From Bog-756 sp963699105 (GTDB lineage: Bacteria; Actinomycetota; Acidimicrobiia; Acidimicrobiales; RAAP-2), in NCBI GenBank assembly GCA_963699105.1, contig CAVOTI010000005.1, positions 310,001 to 374,000 of the forward strand: 64,000 nt of DNA, given 5' to 3'. Position 1 is the stretch's first letter. Each line of letters opens with the position of its first letter. The notes under the pieces were generated by a model. That model saw only the letters and a program-made list of their open reading frames with translations. It made no database searches and had not been told where the DNA came from. Positions 36,881 to 46,500 of the stretch are shown in pieces. The position numbers were made by a program, and so were the translations under genes.

Positions 36881-37665
36881 TACCCCGGGCTGCCGGCGGC
36901 GACGCTGGTGTCGAACAAGGCACGGGCCAGCTCGCGGTAGGCCAACGCCCCAGGGGAGTTCGGGGCGTGCTGGAGGATGGACTTCCCTCGGGCCGGTGCC
37001 TCGGCGAACCGGATCGACTTGCGCACCGGCGGCTGGAGCACGGGTATCCCGTACCGGGCCTCGACCTCCTCGATGATGTGCCGCGAGTGCCTGGTCCGAT
37101 CGTCGTACATGGTGGCGATGATCCCCCGGACGGTGAGGCTGCTGTTGGCGAACGCCTTCACGTCCTCGATCGTCTCGAGCAGCTGGCCGACCCCGCGGTG
37201 GGACAGGGCCTCGCACTGCAGGGGGATGAGCAGGGAATCGGCCGCCGTCAGCCCGTTGATGGTGAGGACCCCGAGGGACGGGGGGCAGTCGATCAGGATC
37301 AGGTCGTACTTGCCGAGCACCGGCTCGAGAGCCCGTTCGAGCACGTGCTCCCTACCCGTCCGGGTCAGCAGGTGCACCTCGGACCCGGCGAGATCGATGG
37401 TGGCCGGCAGAACGTCAAGATTGGGCACGCCCGGGACCTGCAGGCTGACGTCGGCCACGCAGTCCCGGCGCACGAACACGTCGTGCAACGAACGCTCCAG
37501 CGAGTCCGGATCGAAGCCGAGCGAAAAGGTGAGGCAGGCCTGCGGGTCGAGGTCGACGACCAGGGTCCGCCTCCCGAATTCGGCCGATGCGACGCCCAGC
37601 GAGTGCACGGTTGTCGTCTTGGCCACGCCACCTTTTTGATTGGCCACGGCCAGCACATCGGTCAC
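36880..37665 (-). CDS. ParA family ATPase
   Basis: A deviant-Walker ATPase of 261 residues: NQKGGVAKTTTVHSLGVA (Walker A with signature Lys), VVDLDPQACLTFSLG and LILIDCPPSLGVLTINGL (Walker B region). ParA/Soj proteins position DNA or protein cargo on the nucleoid. No parB or parS lies beside it and there is no origin context, so this is more likely an orphan positioning ATPase than the chromosomal segregation protein. Coupled to the downstream zinc-ribbon protein and then DedA. ATG start 37665. Confidence 0.9.
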   Translation of the reverse strand: MTDVLAVANQKGGVAKTTTVHSLGVASAEFGRRTLVVDLDPQACLTFSLGFDPDSLERSLHDVFVRRDCVADVSLQVPGVPNLDVLPATIDLAGSEVHLLTRTGREHVLERALEPVLGKYDLILIDCPPSLGVLTINGLTAADSLLIPLQCEALSHRGVGQLLETIEDVKAFANSSLTVRGIIATMYDDRTRHSRHIIEEVEARYGIPVLQPPVRKSIRFAEAPARGKSILQHAPNSPGALAYRELARALFDTSVAAGSPG

Positions 37666-37717
37666 TCGCGGAGTCTACGCCGCTAGGCCGAGTCCACGAC
37701 AGGGCTCACAACCGGGT

Positions 37718-40038
37718 TCAGAACCCGGCCATCCCCACGATCGGCTTGTTCAGCGGCTTTCCGCCCTCGGATCCGAAGAACGGCGCCGAAAAGCTGAAGA
37801 TCCCGCCGTCGGCGGCCACGAACCGGTACCCGCTGCCGTTGGATGTCTCGGCCATGCCCACCACCGGCTGGTTCAGCCTGAGCGACCCGGTCGACCCGTA
37901 GAACGGGACGCCTCCGAAGGTGAAGATCCCGCCGTCCGAGGCCACTTCCCAGTAGCCGCCGGTGTTGGTGTCGTTGGCCATGCCCACCATCGGTTGGTTC
38001 AGCTTCTCGCCCCCCGTCGAACCGTCGTACTGGGCGTCGCCGAAGGTGAAGATCCCGCCGTCGGAGGCCACCATCCGATAGCCCCTTCCGTCGGTGGACG
38101 AGGCGATACCCACGATCGGCTTGTTCAGGGGTTTTCCGCCCTCGGATCCGTAGAACTGGGCGTCCCCGAAGCAGAACACCCCGCCATCGGACGCCACCAG
38201 CCAATAACCCTTCCCGTCCGGGGTGGCGGCGATGCCGACAATGGGTTTGTTCAGCGGCTTTCCCCCCTCCGAGCCGTAGAACCGGGCCCCGCCGAAGGCG
38301 AACACCCCGCCATCGGACGCCACTTCCCAGTACCCGCCCACCGACGGGGCCATGGCCACCCCCACCACCGGCGCATTGAGGACGAGACCGCCGGTCGAGC
38401 CGCAGAACGGTCGCTGGCCAAAGGTGAATATCCCGCCGTCGGAGGCGCTCAGGATGTAGCCGGAGTAGGCGGCCGCCGGCACCGAGCACGGCGATATCGA
38501 CCCGATCGGGGTGGTCCCGCCGGCGTTCCCGGTGAGCTGGGGGTCGTGATGGAACATGGGCCATGCCGCCCCGCCGACGGCCTCGGCGCCGTTGGAGTTC
38601 GAGATCTCGTAGTGGTCGATCTCGGCCGCCCCGTTCGGTGACTGGCCGTCGGCGATGTACCCGGCCAGGGTGATCCCGATCGAGCCGTTCGGATCCTGCG
38701 TCACCAACGGCGAGTTCTGCAGGCCCAGGTTGGGGCTGAGATCGGCGATCTCCTGATCGGTCCGGACGTCGAAGACCAGGGTTCCACTGGTGGTGGGGAC
38801 GATCACGTCGTCATAGCCGCCCCCGGTGAGGTCGGCGGTGACCACCGAGCCGATGACCCGGCCAACGTCGATCGCCTGCCAGAGAACCTGGCCGTTGGCC
38901 CCGTTGAGCACGAAGACCGAGCCCGATCCCCCGGCCCCTGATCGGTGCCCTCGATAACCTGGAGCGACCCGTTTCCCAGCACGTCCGAGAGGGCGGGCGA
39001 CGAGTAGGTGCTTCCGTCGAGCGTGGTCGACCAGGCCAGATTGCAGTCGTTGTCGTAGGCCTTGAGGGTGTCGGTGTCGGATGCCCCGGCGAAGTAGTCC
39101 CCGGTCCCCACGGCGATACCGGTGGCCCCCCCGGCCAGAAAGCCGCCGACGGCCGGCGAGGAGTCCACCACCTGGTTGGTGTCGGCCCGGCAGATCTGGT
39201 TGCCCTGGGCCGTCAGGATGCGCAGGTGACCGCCGTTGGTGTACCCCTGGCCCTGCCCGAAGCCCGCCGACTGGTCGCCCCCCACGATGATCTCGTTCTG
39301 CCCCGTCCCGAACAGGTCGGCCAGGGCCGCCGTCGAGTGGGTGCTGTCCGAGTCGAAGAACGGCCATCCGGTGAGGGTGGCCCCGTTGGCGGCATTGAGG
39401 GCGTAGGCCTCCTGTCCCAACGACCCGGCGAAGAGGTCTGACGGGCCTTGGAGGGTACCCACCGCCAGTCCGGCCTGTACCCCGGTGTCGGGAACGGCAT
39501 CGGTGGGGGGATTGATGACCGTCGAGAACCACAGCGGAGCGCCCGACGCGGCATAGGCCTGATAACCCCCGACGTTGGCGTAGACGTCGTTCCCCGAACC
39601 GACCAGCACTTCGGGTGACCCGGACGGGTAGGCCACCGAGGGAGTCGAGTCGATGGGACCCGTCCTGTTGGAGGTGGGCCAACCACTGACCTCGGTGGGC
39701 AGGGGCGGGCTCCCGGTGGCCTGGGGATTGCCGAGGTGGTAGGCGTACATGTTGCCGTTTCGATCACCCACCACGGCCGACGGCTGCCCGTCGAGGTTGG
39801 CGACGATGGGTGACGAGAAGGCGATGGGGCCGCCGACACTCTGCGGGATCGGACCGGTCGACCAGGTCTCCGTCCAACCAGACGGCACCCCCACGGCGTT
39901 GGACCGCACCTGGGCTTGGGTCACGGCCACGGCAGGGGGAGCCAGGGCGATCGACACCGGCCCGGCCGCCACGGCCAGGGCCGCCAGTGCTCCGACCAAC
40001 CGCCTCGATGAAGATCCGGCACCGTGACCGGACGCCAC
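37718..40038 (-). CDS. Secreted beta-propeller-type protein with C-terminal 42-residue repeats (one frameshift)
   Basis: About 773 residues once a frameshift is bridged. It starts with a signal peptide (basic N-terminus, then LVGALAALAVAAGPVSIALA). Residues about 40-500 carry FG-GAP/PQQ-like propeller blades: SSPIVANLDGQPSAVVGDRNG, DSTPSVAYPSGSPEVLVG, TAALADLFGTGQNEIIVGG and SSPALSDVLGNGSLQVIEG. At about 38935 one G is missing from a G run; restoring it reads TDQGAGGSGSVFVLNGANG. The C-terminal quarter is six copies of a 42-residue repeat (GYW.VASDGG.F.FG....YGS). It is probably extracellular or surface-bound; no enzyme motif was found. The same repeats end the large secreted protein at 43600. 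Confidence 0.8.
37721..38480 (-). repeat. Six 126-base coding repeats (42-residue module)
   Basis: Each unit encodes GYWLVASDGGVFCFGDAQF-like residues, then YGSEGGKPLNKPIVGIA and a polar turn. DNA identity between neighbouring units is visibly high. The alternation of short beta strands and turns fits one propeller blade per repeat (inference). Confidence 0.85.
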
Positions 40039-40242
40039 CCGATCCCGTGCATGGAGTGATCCAAGGGTTTCGATCGGTCCACACTAGGCGCGCGATCGTC
40101 TCTGTTGCCTGCAGAACGCCGGCATTCGAATGTCGTTCGGCCCAGCGCCGGCCGCCATCGATTCGCGGCAGTGGCGGTGTGGCTGTGCGGCTTTGTTCGG
40201 ATGGCGCTTGGCGACTGGCCCTCGGCGTGCCCGGCCCCTCGG

Positions 40243-40316
40243 CGCCCCCGGCAGGAGTCGAACCCGCAACCTGATGGGTAGAAACCATCTGCTCTATCCA
40301 GTTGAGCTACAGGGGC
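40243..40316 (-). tRNA. tRNA-Arg (anticodon TCT)
   Basis: The reverse strand gives a full cloverleaf: acceptor GCCCCTG with CGGGGGC, D arm GCTC...GAGC, anticodon arm GATGG-TTTCTAC-CCATC (anticodon TCT) and T arm TGCGGGTTCGACTCCTGC. CCA not encoded. Confidence 0.93.
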
Positions 40317-40380
40317 CAGCCCGGGGAGGCGGCCGGGCTGCCCGATCCTCCACCGGTCTGTGCCACACTAGAGGCTCCTT

Positions 40381-40454
40381 GGTGGCCGTAGCTCAGTTGG
40401 CAGAGCGCCGGGATGTGGCCCCGGAGGTCGCGGGTTCGAGCCCCGTCGGTCACC
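40381..40454 (+). tRNA. tRNA-His (anticodon GTG)
   Basis: Acceptor GTGGCCG pairs with CGGTCAC; the extra 5' G typical of tRNA-His is at 40381 facing C at 40454. Anticodon arm CCGGG-ATGTGGC-CCCGG gives GTG. CCA not encoded. Confidence 0.92.
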
Positions 40455-40538
40455 CTCGAGCCCACTGGGGACGCAAGCACCACACCTACGACATCGGCAG
40501 CAGGTCCCTGGGCCCATCGGGCCCGGGTCGCAGTACGG

Positions 40539-40613
40539 GCGCCTCTAGCTCAACGGCAGAGCAACGGACTCTTAATCCGCAGGTTCCGGGTTCAAATCCC
40601 GGGGGGCGCACCA
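40539..40613 (+). tRNA. tRNA-Lys (anticodon CTT), CCA encoded
   Basis: Acceptor GCGCCTC pairs with GGGGCGC; anticodon arm ACGGA-CTCTTAA-TCCGC gives CTT; T arm CCGGG-TTCAAAT-CCCGG. Unlike the other three tRNAs in the window, the 3' CCA (40611-40613) is encoded. Confidence 0.93.
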
Positions 40614-40714
40614 GGTGGCCAGGGTAAAGTTCCTGGTGAGCGAGGCGTCGCCGGGGTGATCTCCCCCGCGGCGATGCCCGAGCACTGTTTCGTGCCCCGG
40701 GGATGCCTGTCGGT

Positions 40715-42217
40715 TCACGGCTCCGCAGCCACGAGGTTCTCGGCCACCTGGCCCCTCTCGAACTCCGCAACCATGCCCCCCGGCTCCGTCCCTACGGCCT
40801 CTTCCGGTGCGCTGAGCCTGGGAAGGAGCGTGGCCAGAAGGGCTCCCCCGATCATCCCGCCACCGGCGATGATGAAGGCAGCCCGATAGCCCGACGTCAG
40901 TGCTGCGCCGGGGTGGTCTCCAATCCCGTGACTGGCGGCAACGCTCGAAGCCACCGTGGCCATGACGGCCAACCCGAGGGCCCCGCCTATCTGTCGGGTG
41001 GTGTTGATCAGTCCCGAAGCGAGACCAGCCTCGTGAACAGGAACTCCGGCCGTGGCCGACAAGGTCATGGGGATGAACGTCAGACCGAAGCCCAAGCCGA
41101 TCAGGATCTCCGGCCCGAGGACGTGCGCCAGGTAGGCATCGCCGGCACCGACACGGGACAGCCACAGGAGACCGACGGCCGCCAGCCCCAGCCCGAGCAT
41201 CAGCTGATTGCGGGCACCGACGATGTGCACGATCCGAGAGGCGATCAACGCCCCCGTCAATGTGCACAGGCCCACAGGCAAGAAGGCCAAGCCGGCCCGA
41301 AGCGGGCTGTAGCCGTCCACGTTCTGGAGGAACAGGGAAAGGAAGAAGTAGGTGCCGAAGATACCGGCACCGACAGTGACGGCGATGCTGTTGGCCACCG
41401 ACAGGGACCGGCGTCTGAAGATGGCCAGTGGGACCAGCGGATCCTTGGCAAAACGGGCCTCGGTCACGAAGAACACGGCCAACAGGAAGAGCCCGATGGC
41501 CAGGGTGATGACGGTCTGGGACGAACCCCAGGCATGGACGTCGGTGCTGACGATTCCGTAGACGAGGACGGCCAGTCCGGCCGTGACCGTTACCGCCCCC
41601 GTGAGGTCCAGCGACCTGCGAGGACCCTGCCGATCGACACGAGGAAGTGCCACCCAGGCTCCGGCCAGCAACACTATGCCAATTGGCACATTGACGAAGA
41701 GGACCCACCGCCAGTCGAGCAGGCTGGTGAGGATGCCGCCGACCAGGACGCCGGCGGCCGCCCCGCTGGCTGCGGTTGCTCCCCAGGCGCCGAGGGCCCG
41801 CCGACGTTCATCGGGATCGGTGAAGGTCGTTACCAGGATGCTGAGTGTTGCCGGGGCAAGAATCGCTCCACCGATGCCCTGGGCCGCCCGCGCGGCGATC
41901 AACCAGCTGCCGCTTTGGGCGATTCCACCGACCAGGCTGAAGACGGTGAAGAGAGTGAGCCCGATGATGAAGATGCGGCGACGGCCGAAAAGGTCGGCTG
42001 CTCGCCCGCCCAGCATCAGGAAGCCGGCAAATGTGAGCGTGTAGGCGTTGACCACCCACTGCTCCCCGGCCACCGACAGACCGAGACTCGCCCTCATCCG
42101 AGGCAGGGCCACGTTGACGATGGCCACGTCCAGCACCACCATGAACTGGGCAGCACAGCAGATGGCCAGCACAGCCCATGTCGGTATCGCTCGCAGTCGT
42201 GAGGTGAATGCGTCCAT
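40715..42217 (-). CDS. DHA2 family drug:proton antiporter (MFS, 14 TM)
   Basis: A 500-residue major-facilitator exporter of the EmrB/QacA type. The first helix has the family motif LDVAIVNVALP; motif A appears as GGRAADLFGRRRIFIIG and the antiporter motif C as GATAASGAAAGVLVGG. About fourteen hydrophobic segments are visible. ATG start 42217. Divergently transcribed from a MarR regulator across an AT-rich intergenic stretch with palindromes, so export is likely induced when a ligand releases MarR. Substrate range cannot be predicted. Confidence 0.9.
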   Translation of the reverse strand: MDAFTSRLRAIPTWAVLAICCAAQFMVVLDVAIVNVALPRMRASLGLSVAGEQWVVNAYTLTFAGFLMLGGRAADLFGRRRIFIIGLTLFTVFSLVGGIAQSGSWLIAARAAQGIGGAILAPATLSILVTTFTDPDERRRALGAWGATAASGAAAGVLVGGILTSLLDWRWVLFVNVPIGIVLLAGAWVALPRVDRQGPRRSLDLTGAVTVTAGLAVLVYGIVSTDVHAWGSSQTVITLAIGLFLLAVFFVTEARFAKDPLVPLAIFRRRSLSVANSIAVTVGAGIFGTYFFLSLFLQNVDGYSPLRAGLAFLPVGLCTLTGALIASRIVHIVGARNQLMLGLGLAAVGLLWLSRVGAGDAYLAHVLGPEILIGLGFGLTFIPMTLSATAGVPVHEAGLASGLINTTRQIGGALGLAVMATVASSVAASHGIGDHPGAALTSGYRAAFIIAGGGMIGGALLATLLPRLSAPEEAVGTEPGGMVAEFERGQVAENLVAAEP

Positions 42218-42237
42218 CGGGCACTCCTTCCCGCCTT

Positions 42238-42297
42238 GTCATATTCTCTTAACATTAAGATATTGTACCTTAAGCTATCCGTCAAGTGTTTTAACGT
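42238..42297. promoter_or_regulatory. Divergent control region with MarR-type operator
   Basis: The stretch between the MFS and MarR genes is strikingly AT-rich for this genome. It contains the inverted repeat cttaa-ca-ttaag (42247-42258) inside a wider imperfect palindrome, plus accttaagct and ttttaacgttga as possible second sites. Such palindromes overlapping the promoters of a marR/efflux pair are typical operators. Exact -10/-35 boxes are not assigned. Confidence 0.55.
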
Positions 42298-42319
42298 TGA
42301 GGAAAGTACGATCTATTCC

Positions 42320-42841
42320 GTGGAGTCCGACCAAGCACGCGACGAAACCGACGAAATTGTGGAGTTCTGGCACCGGGAGAACCCCGATCTCGACGTCACG
42401 GCCAAGACCGTGGCGCTACGACTCCGCCGGGCGTCCCAGCACCTCGAACGAGCCGTTCGGTCCAACCTGGCGGCCAGCGGGGTCGATGAGTACTGGGAGA
42501 TCGAGGTGCTGATGTCCCTCTTGCGGGCTCCTGGTCATCGGCGGAGCGCCGGCGAGCTACAGCGTGAAAGTCAGGTCACTTCAGGCGCCATCACCAACCG
42601 GGTGGGAAGGCTGGAAAACCGTGGTTGGGTGAAGCGGGAAGTGGATCCGGACGATCGGCGCCAGGTACTTGTCTCGCTGACCAGCGAAGGTCTGAAACAG
42701 GCCAATCACGTCATCGCCACCAAGAACGAGTCGGAGAAGCTGATCTTTTCTGGGGTCGACCGTGCTTTTTTGGAACGGTTGACCGCTGACCTACGGACCC
42801 TTCTCGGCTCCATGGACGCCCCGGCCTCGGACAACGCCTGA
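42320..42841 (+). CDS. MarR family transcriptional regulator
   Basis: A winged-helix repressor of 173 residues from GTG 42320 (ESDQARDETDEIVEFWHREN). The recognition part reads AGELQRESQVTSGAITNRVG, followed by the wing GWVKREVDPDDRRQVLVSLT, a clear MarR signature. The open frame extends upstream to a TTG at 42236, but that would run through the operator region, so the later start is preferred; a GAGGAAAG box lies about 15 bases before it. Likely represses the divergent efflux pump and itself. Confidence 0.88.
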   Translation: MESDQARDETDEIVEFWHRENPDLDVTAKTVALRLRRASQHLERAVRSNLAASGVDEYWEIEVLMSLLRAPGHRRSAGELQRESQVTSGAITNRVGRLENRGWVKREVDPDDRRQVLVSLTSEGLKQANHVIATKNESEKLIFSGVDRAFLERLTADLRTLLGSMDAPASDNA

Positions 42842-42862
42842 CCGGGCCCGGAGCAGCCCGGT
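42841..42862. terminator. Possible bidirectional terminator hairpin
   Basis: accgggc and gcccggt form a seven-base stem around an eight-base loop between the convergent ends of the MarR gene (42841) and the ParB-like gene (42864). No U tract. Confidence 0.42.
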
Positions 42863-42863
42863 C

Positions 42864-43265
42864 TCAGTAGGGCAGCTCGTCAGGGGAACAGTTGCGGTAG
42901 TCGGGCTCGGGTTCCACGACGAACTGCACCGCTCTGATGGTTGTGTGATCGTCGAGGATCGCCCGAGCGATGCGATGCATGCCGTCCATGACCCGACCGT
43001 CGGATCCGAGAATGATCGGATACGAGGCGTCGACTTCCCGGATGAGTCGGATGTGGTCGATGATCCGGCGAACCGTCGGGTCCGGCCCGAACTTGAACCA
43101 GAAATCGCTGTCCACGTCCTTGATCGAGTCGAGCGCAACTTCCTTCACCGGCAGGTCGGCACTGGCCGCAATGAGGTTGTCGACATCCCAGGCATCGAGG
43201 CCGCCGTCGCTGGGGCGGAAGTTGTACTGCTTGCGCACCTCTTCAGTATTTCCAACTCGACCCAT
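42864..43265 (-). CDS. Small ParB/sulfiredoxin-fold-like protein
   Basis: A 133-residue protein from ATG 43265 (MGRVGNTEEVRKQYNFRPSD). The central part VKEVALDSIKDVDSDFWF then YPIILGSDGRVMDGMHRIAR resembles the ParB N-terminal nuclease-like fold, where I-LG-DGRV-DGxHR is the nucleotide-binding signature. There is no helix-turn-helix DNA-binding domain, so it is not a partition ParB. The open frame extends 36 residues upstream through an Arg-rich low-complexity stretch (RRGQRRRRGRRRRRP), which I exclude. Function unknown; CTP or ATP binding is a reasonable guess. Confidence 0.62.
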   Translation of the reverse strand: MGRVGNTEEVRKQYNFRPSDGGLDAWDVDNLIAASADLPVKEVALDSIKDVDSDFWFKFGPDPTVRRIIDHIRLIREVDASYPIILGSDGRVMDGMHRIARAILDDHTTIRAVQFVVEPEPDYRNCSPDELPY

Positions 43266-43599
43266 ACGGTCGATCCGGCCCAGATCGCCTGGTCGGCGTC
43301 GCCGTCGGCCTCGGCGTCGCCGTTGGCCTCGGCGTGGACGTGTGGGTGCCTGGGGGGCGTCACCATCGGCCATTCACTTTTCGGATTGGCCTACGTCGAG
43401 TATGTGACATACCTGCAGTAGGTAATTTCCGGAACCAAAAGGCCGAGGGATGTCGGTCGGCGCCGACCCCGGGTCCGGGTCGGTCGGTCTCCGGGTCGGG
43501 GCCCCCGTCCCAAGGCCCCGGACCCAGATCCGTCCCCGTCCCACCTGGAGCGTGGGTTCCGGGCGCCCCCCCGTGGCGCCCGGCTTCCCACGCTCGATC
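43266..43599. other. Intergenic region with low-complexity and hairpin sequence
   Basis: It holds direct repeats of a gtcgccgtcggcctcggc type (about 43300-43335), G/C-rich runs and a strong stem-loop (43548-43595). No gene with family resemblance was found; the long plus-strand frame starting here is an antisense shadow. Confidence 0.55.
43548..43595 (-). terminator. Strong stem-loop terminator after the large secreted protein gene
   Basis: gagcgtgggttccgggcgcc (43548-43567) is nearly perfectly complementary to 43575-43595, giving a stem of about 19 pairs with one small mismatch around a seven-base loop. It begins only four bases beyond the stop codon of the gene ending at 43600. There is no U tract, as often in GC-rich actinomycetes. 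Confidence 0.65.
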
Positions 43600-46500
43600 T
43601 CAGAAGCCGAAGTTGGTGCGGGTCCCGTCGGCGTCGATGAGGGCGTAGCCGGGATTGGTGGGCGAGACGATGAGTCCCACCGCCGTCTTGCCGGCATTGC
43701 CGCCCGAACCATGGAAGGTGGCGTCCCCGAAGGTGAAGATCCCCCCGTCCGAGGCCACCAGCCAGTAGCCCCTGCCGTCCCGGGTGGAGGCCATGCCCAT
43801 GATGGGCTGGTTGAGCTTGATGGCTCCGGTCGACCCGTAGAACTGGGGATCGCCGAAGGTGAAGATCCCCCCGTCCGAGGCCACCAGCCAGTAGCCCTTG
43901 CCGTCGATGGACGAGGCCATGCCCACCACCGGCTGGTTCAAGTGGATGGCCCCGGTCGACCCGTAGAACTGGGCGTCCCCGAAGCAGAACACCCCGCCGT
44001 CCGAGGCCACCAGCCAGTAGCCCTTGCCGTCGGGGGTGGTGGTGATGCCCACGATGGGCTTGTTCAAGTGGATGGCCCCGGTCGACCCGTAGAACTGGGC
44101 GTTGCCGAAGGTGAACACCCCCCCGTCCGAGGCCACCAGCCAGTAGCCCTGGCCGTTGGGGGTGGCGGCGATGGCCACGATGGGCTGGTTGAGGGGCTTG
44201 CCGGCCTCCGAGCCGAAGTTGGCGGCCGTGCCGTAGTCGGCGATGGAGCCCGACGGGGTCACGATCCAGTAGCCCTGGCCGTTGGGGGTGGCGGCCAGCC
44301 GGTCACCGGCCCCGAGGGTCGGGTTGACGACCGGGGCCGGGTTGACCACCAGGGTGAAGGCCTGGCTGACCTCACCGTTGGCGTTGGCCGCCTCCAAGGT
44401 GAGCGGGGTGGTGCCGGCCGAGGTCGGGGTGCCCCACAAGGTGGCGGTGCCGTTGTTGTTGTTGGTGAAGGCCACCCCGGCCGGCAGGGTGCCCGTCCAC
44501 CCGAGGGAGGGGGCCGGGAACCCGGTGGTGGTCACCGTGAAGGCGAATCCCTGACCGGCCACCGCGGTGTCCCGGGCCCCGCTGGTGATGGCCGGGGCCG
44601 AGCTCACTTCGATGATGAGGGACTGGGTGGCCGCCGGGTCGATGCCGTTGGTGGCGGTGATGGTCACCGTGGTGGCCCCGGTGGCCGTGGGGGTGCCCGA
44701 GATCAGATCGGTGCCCGGGGTCGAGCCGACCCCGATGGTCAGCCCGGCCGGCAGGGCCCCGGTCTCGGTCAGGGTCGGGGTCGGACCCCCGCTGGTGGTC
44801 ACGGCCACCGATCCGGCCACCCCGAGGTCGAAGTAGGCGGTGGAGGCCGAGGTGATGGCGGGCGGGCCCGAGGCCGCCACCGTGATGGTCAGGTCCAAGG
44901 TGGCCGTCGACCCCGAGGAGTTGGTGGCGGTGATGGTCACCGGGTAGGAGCCGTCAGCCGCCGTGGTGGTGCCCGAGATGGTGGCCGACCCGGTGGCCGG
45001 ACTGGGCACGGCAAAGGTCAGCCCGGCCGGCAGGGTGCCGGTCTCGGCGATGGTGGCGTCGGGGAACCCGGTGGTGGTCACCGTGTAGGTCCCGGCCGAA
45101 CCGGTGTAGAAGTCGGCCACGTCGGCCGAGGTGATGGTGGGGGCCTGGGCGTTGGTCAGGGTGAAGGCCTGGGTGGTGGTGCCCGAGGCGTTGGTGGCGG
45201 TGATGGTGATGGGGTAGCTCCCCCCCGATCCGGCCGCCGGGGTGCCCGAGATGGTGGCCGTCCCGTTGGTGTTGTCGACGAAGGTGAGCCCGGCCGGCAG
45301 GGCCCCGGTCTCGGTGAGGGCGGGGGCCGGGTCGCCGGTGGTGGTCACGGTGTCGGAGAAGGCCGCCCCCACGATGGAGGTGGCGGTGGCTGCCGAGGTG
45401 ATGACCGGGGACTGGTTCTCGTCGAGGACCAGGGAGCCGCCGGCGGCCACGCTCGTCCAGGTGGACAGGGCCCCGCCGTAGGGGGAGCCAAAGGCCACCC
45501 CGCCGGTGGTGGTGCCGGGGGGGGCGGTGACCGGGACGTTGACGGCCGAGGTGCCCGAGTTGGTCACGGTGACCACCCCGTTCTGCTCGGTGGCCTTGAC
45601 GGTGCCGGCCGTCTGGGCCGCGCTCCAGTTGGTCTGGTCGGCCAGGACGTTGCCGATGCCCCCCAGGGTCAGCTGCTCATAGGGGGTGGTGGCGTTGAAG
45701 TAGGACTCGTACTCCGAGATCAGCGGGTTGAGGACCTCGTAGAGGGTCCCGTCACCGTCGGTGCCGGGCTGGGCCGTGGCCGCCGGCACATAGCCAGCCG
45801 GGGGCAGGATGCTCGAATAGGGCGGGGTCCCCATGGTGTTGGTCTGGTGCACGTAGCTGACCTCGGGGTCGTTGGTCAACATGTCGGTCAGCATCCCCGA
45901 CACCACCTGGTTGATGACGTCGGCGAAGGTGAACGGGGTGGTCGAACAGGTGGTGGTCGACGTCGACTTGCACTGGGAGTCAGGGGCGTCGGCGTCGTAG
46001 AGGGTGTTGTACTCGTCGAGCTCCTGGGCGTTGGTGGCGGCGTTGTAGAAGATGTTGATCGGGTGCCGGGGGGCGACCTGGGAGGTGCCGTCGACGAAGG
46101 GCTGGCCCGCCGCGTAGGTGGCCCCGGTGTAGGTGGCGCCGATGCCGAAGGCGTCATTGGCCGGGTCGGGGTAGGCCTTGGAGGCATCGGCCCCCACGGT
46201 GGTGATCCCGGCGGCGGTGAGGGCGGCGCTGAAGTAGGGGTTCTGCTCCCAGGGCAGCTCGTTGGCGTCCTCCACCACCGGCGGCGTCCACCCGGCCGGC
46301 ATGGGGGTGTCGACATAGGTCACCCCGGCCGGGGGGGTGGCCGTCGTCCCCCCGGTGTCGGTGAAGGTCAGCTCCTGCTCGCCGGCACACGAGGTGGGGT
46401 CATAGGTCGGTCCCGAGCACACCGTGGCCGTCTGGGCCGGGCTGGTGTCGCCCGAGCTGTTGTCGGGGAGGGTGGCCGAGTCGGGGGTGGCATAGGTGCC

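Noticed and set aside
36880..37665. Chromosome origin region marker (parA)
   Set aside because: No parB, parS clusters, dnaA, rnpA or gid genes nearby; the ParA looks like an orphan.
35602..37686. A 694-residue plus-strand open frame
   Set aside because: Runs antisense across DedA, the zinc-ribbon gene and ParA, all well supported.
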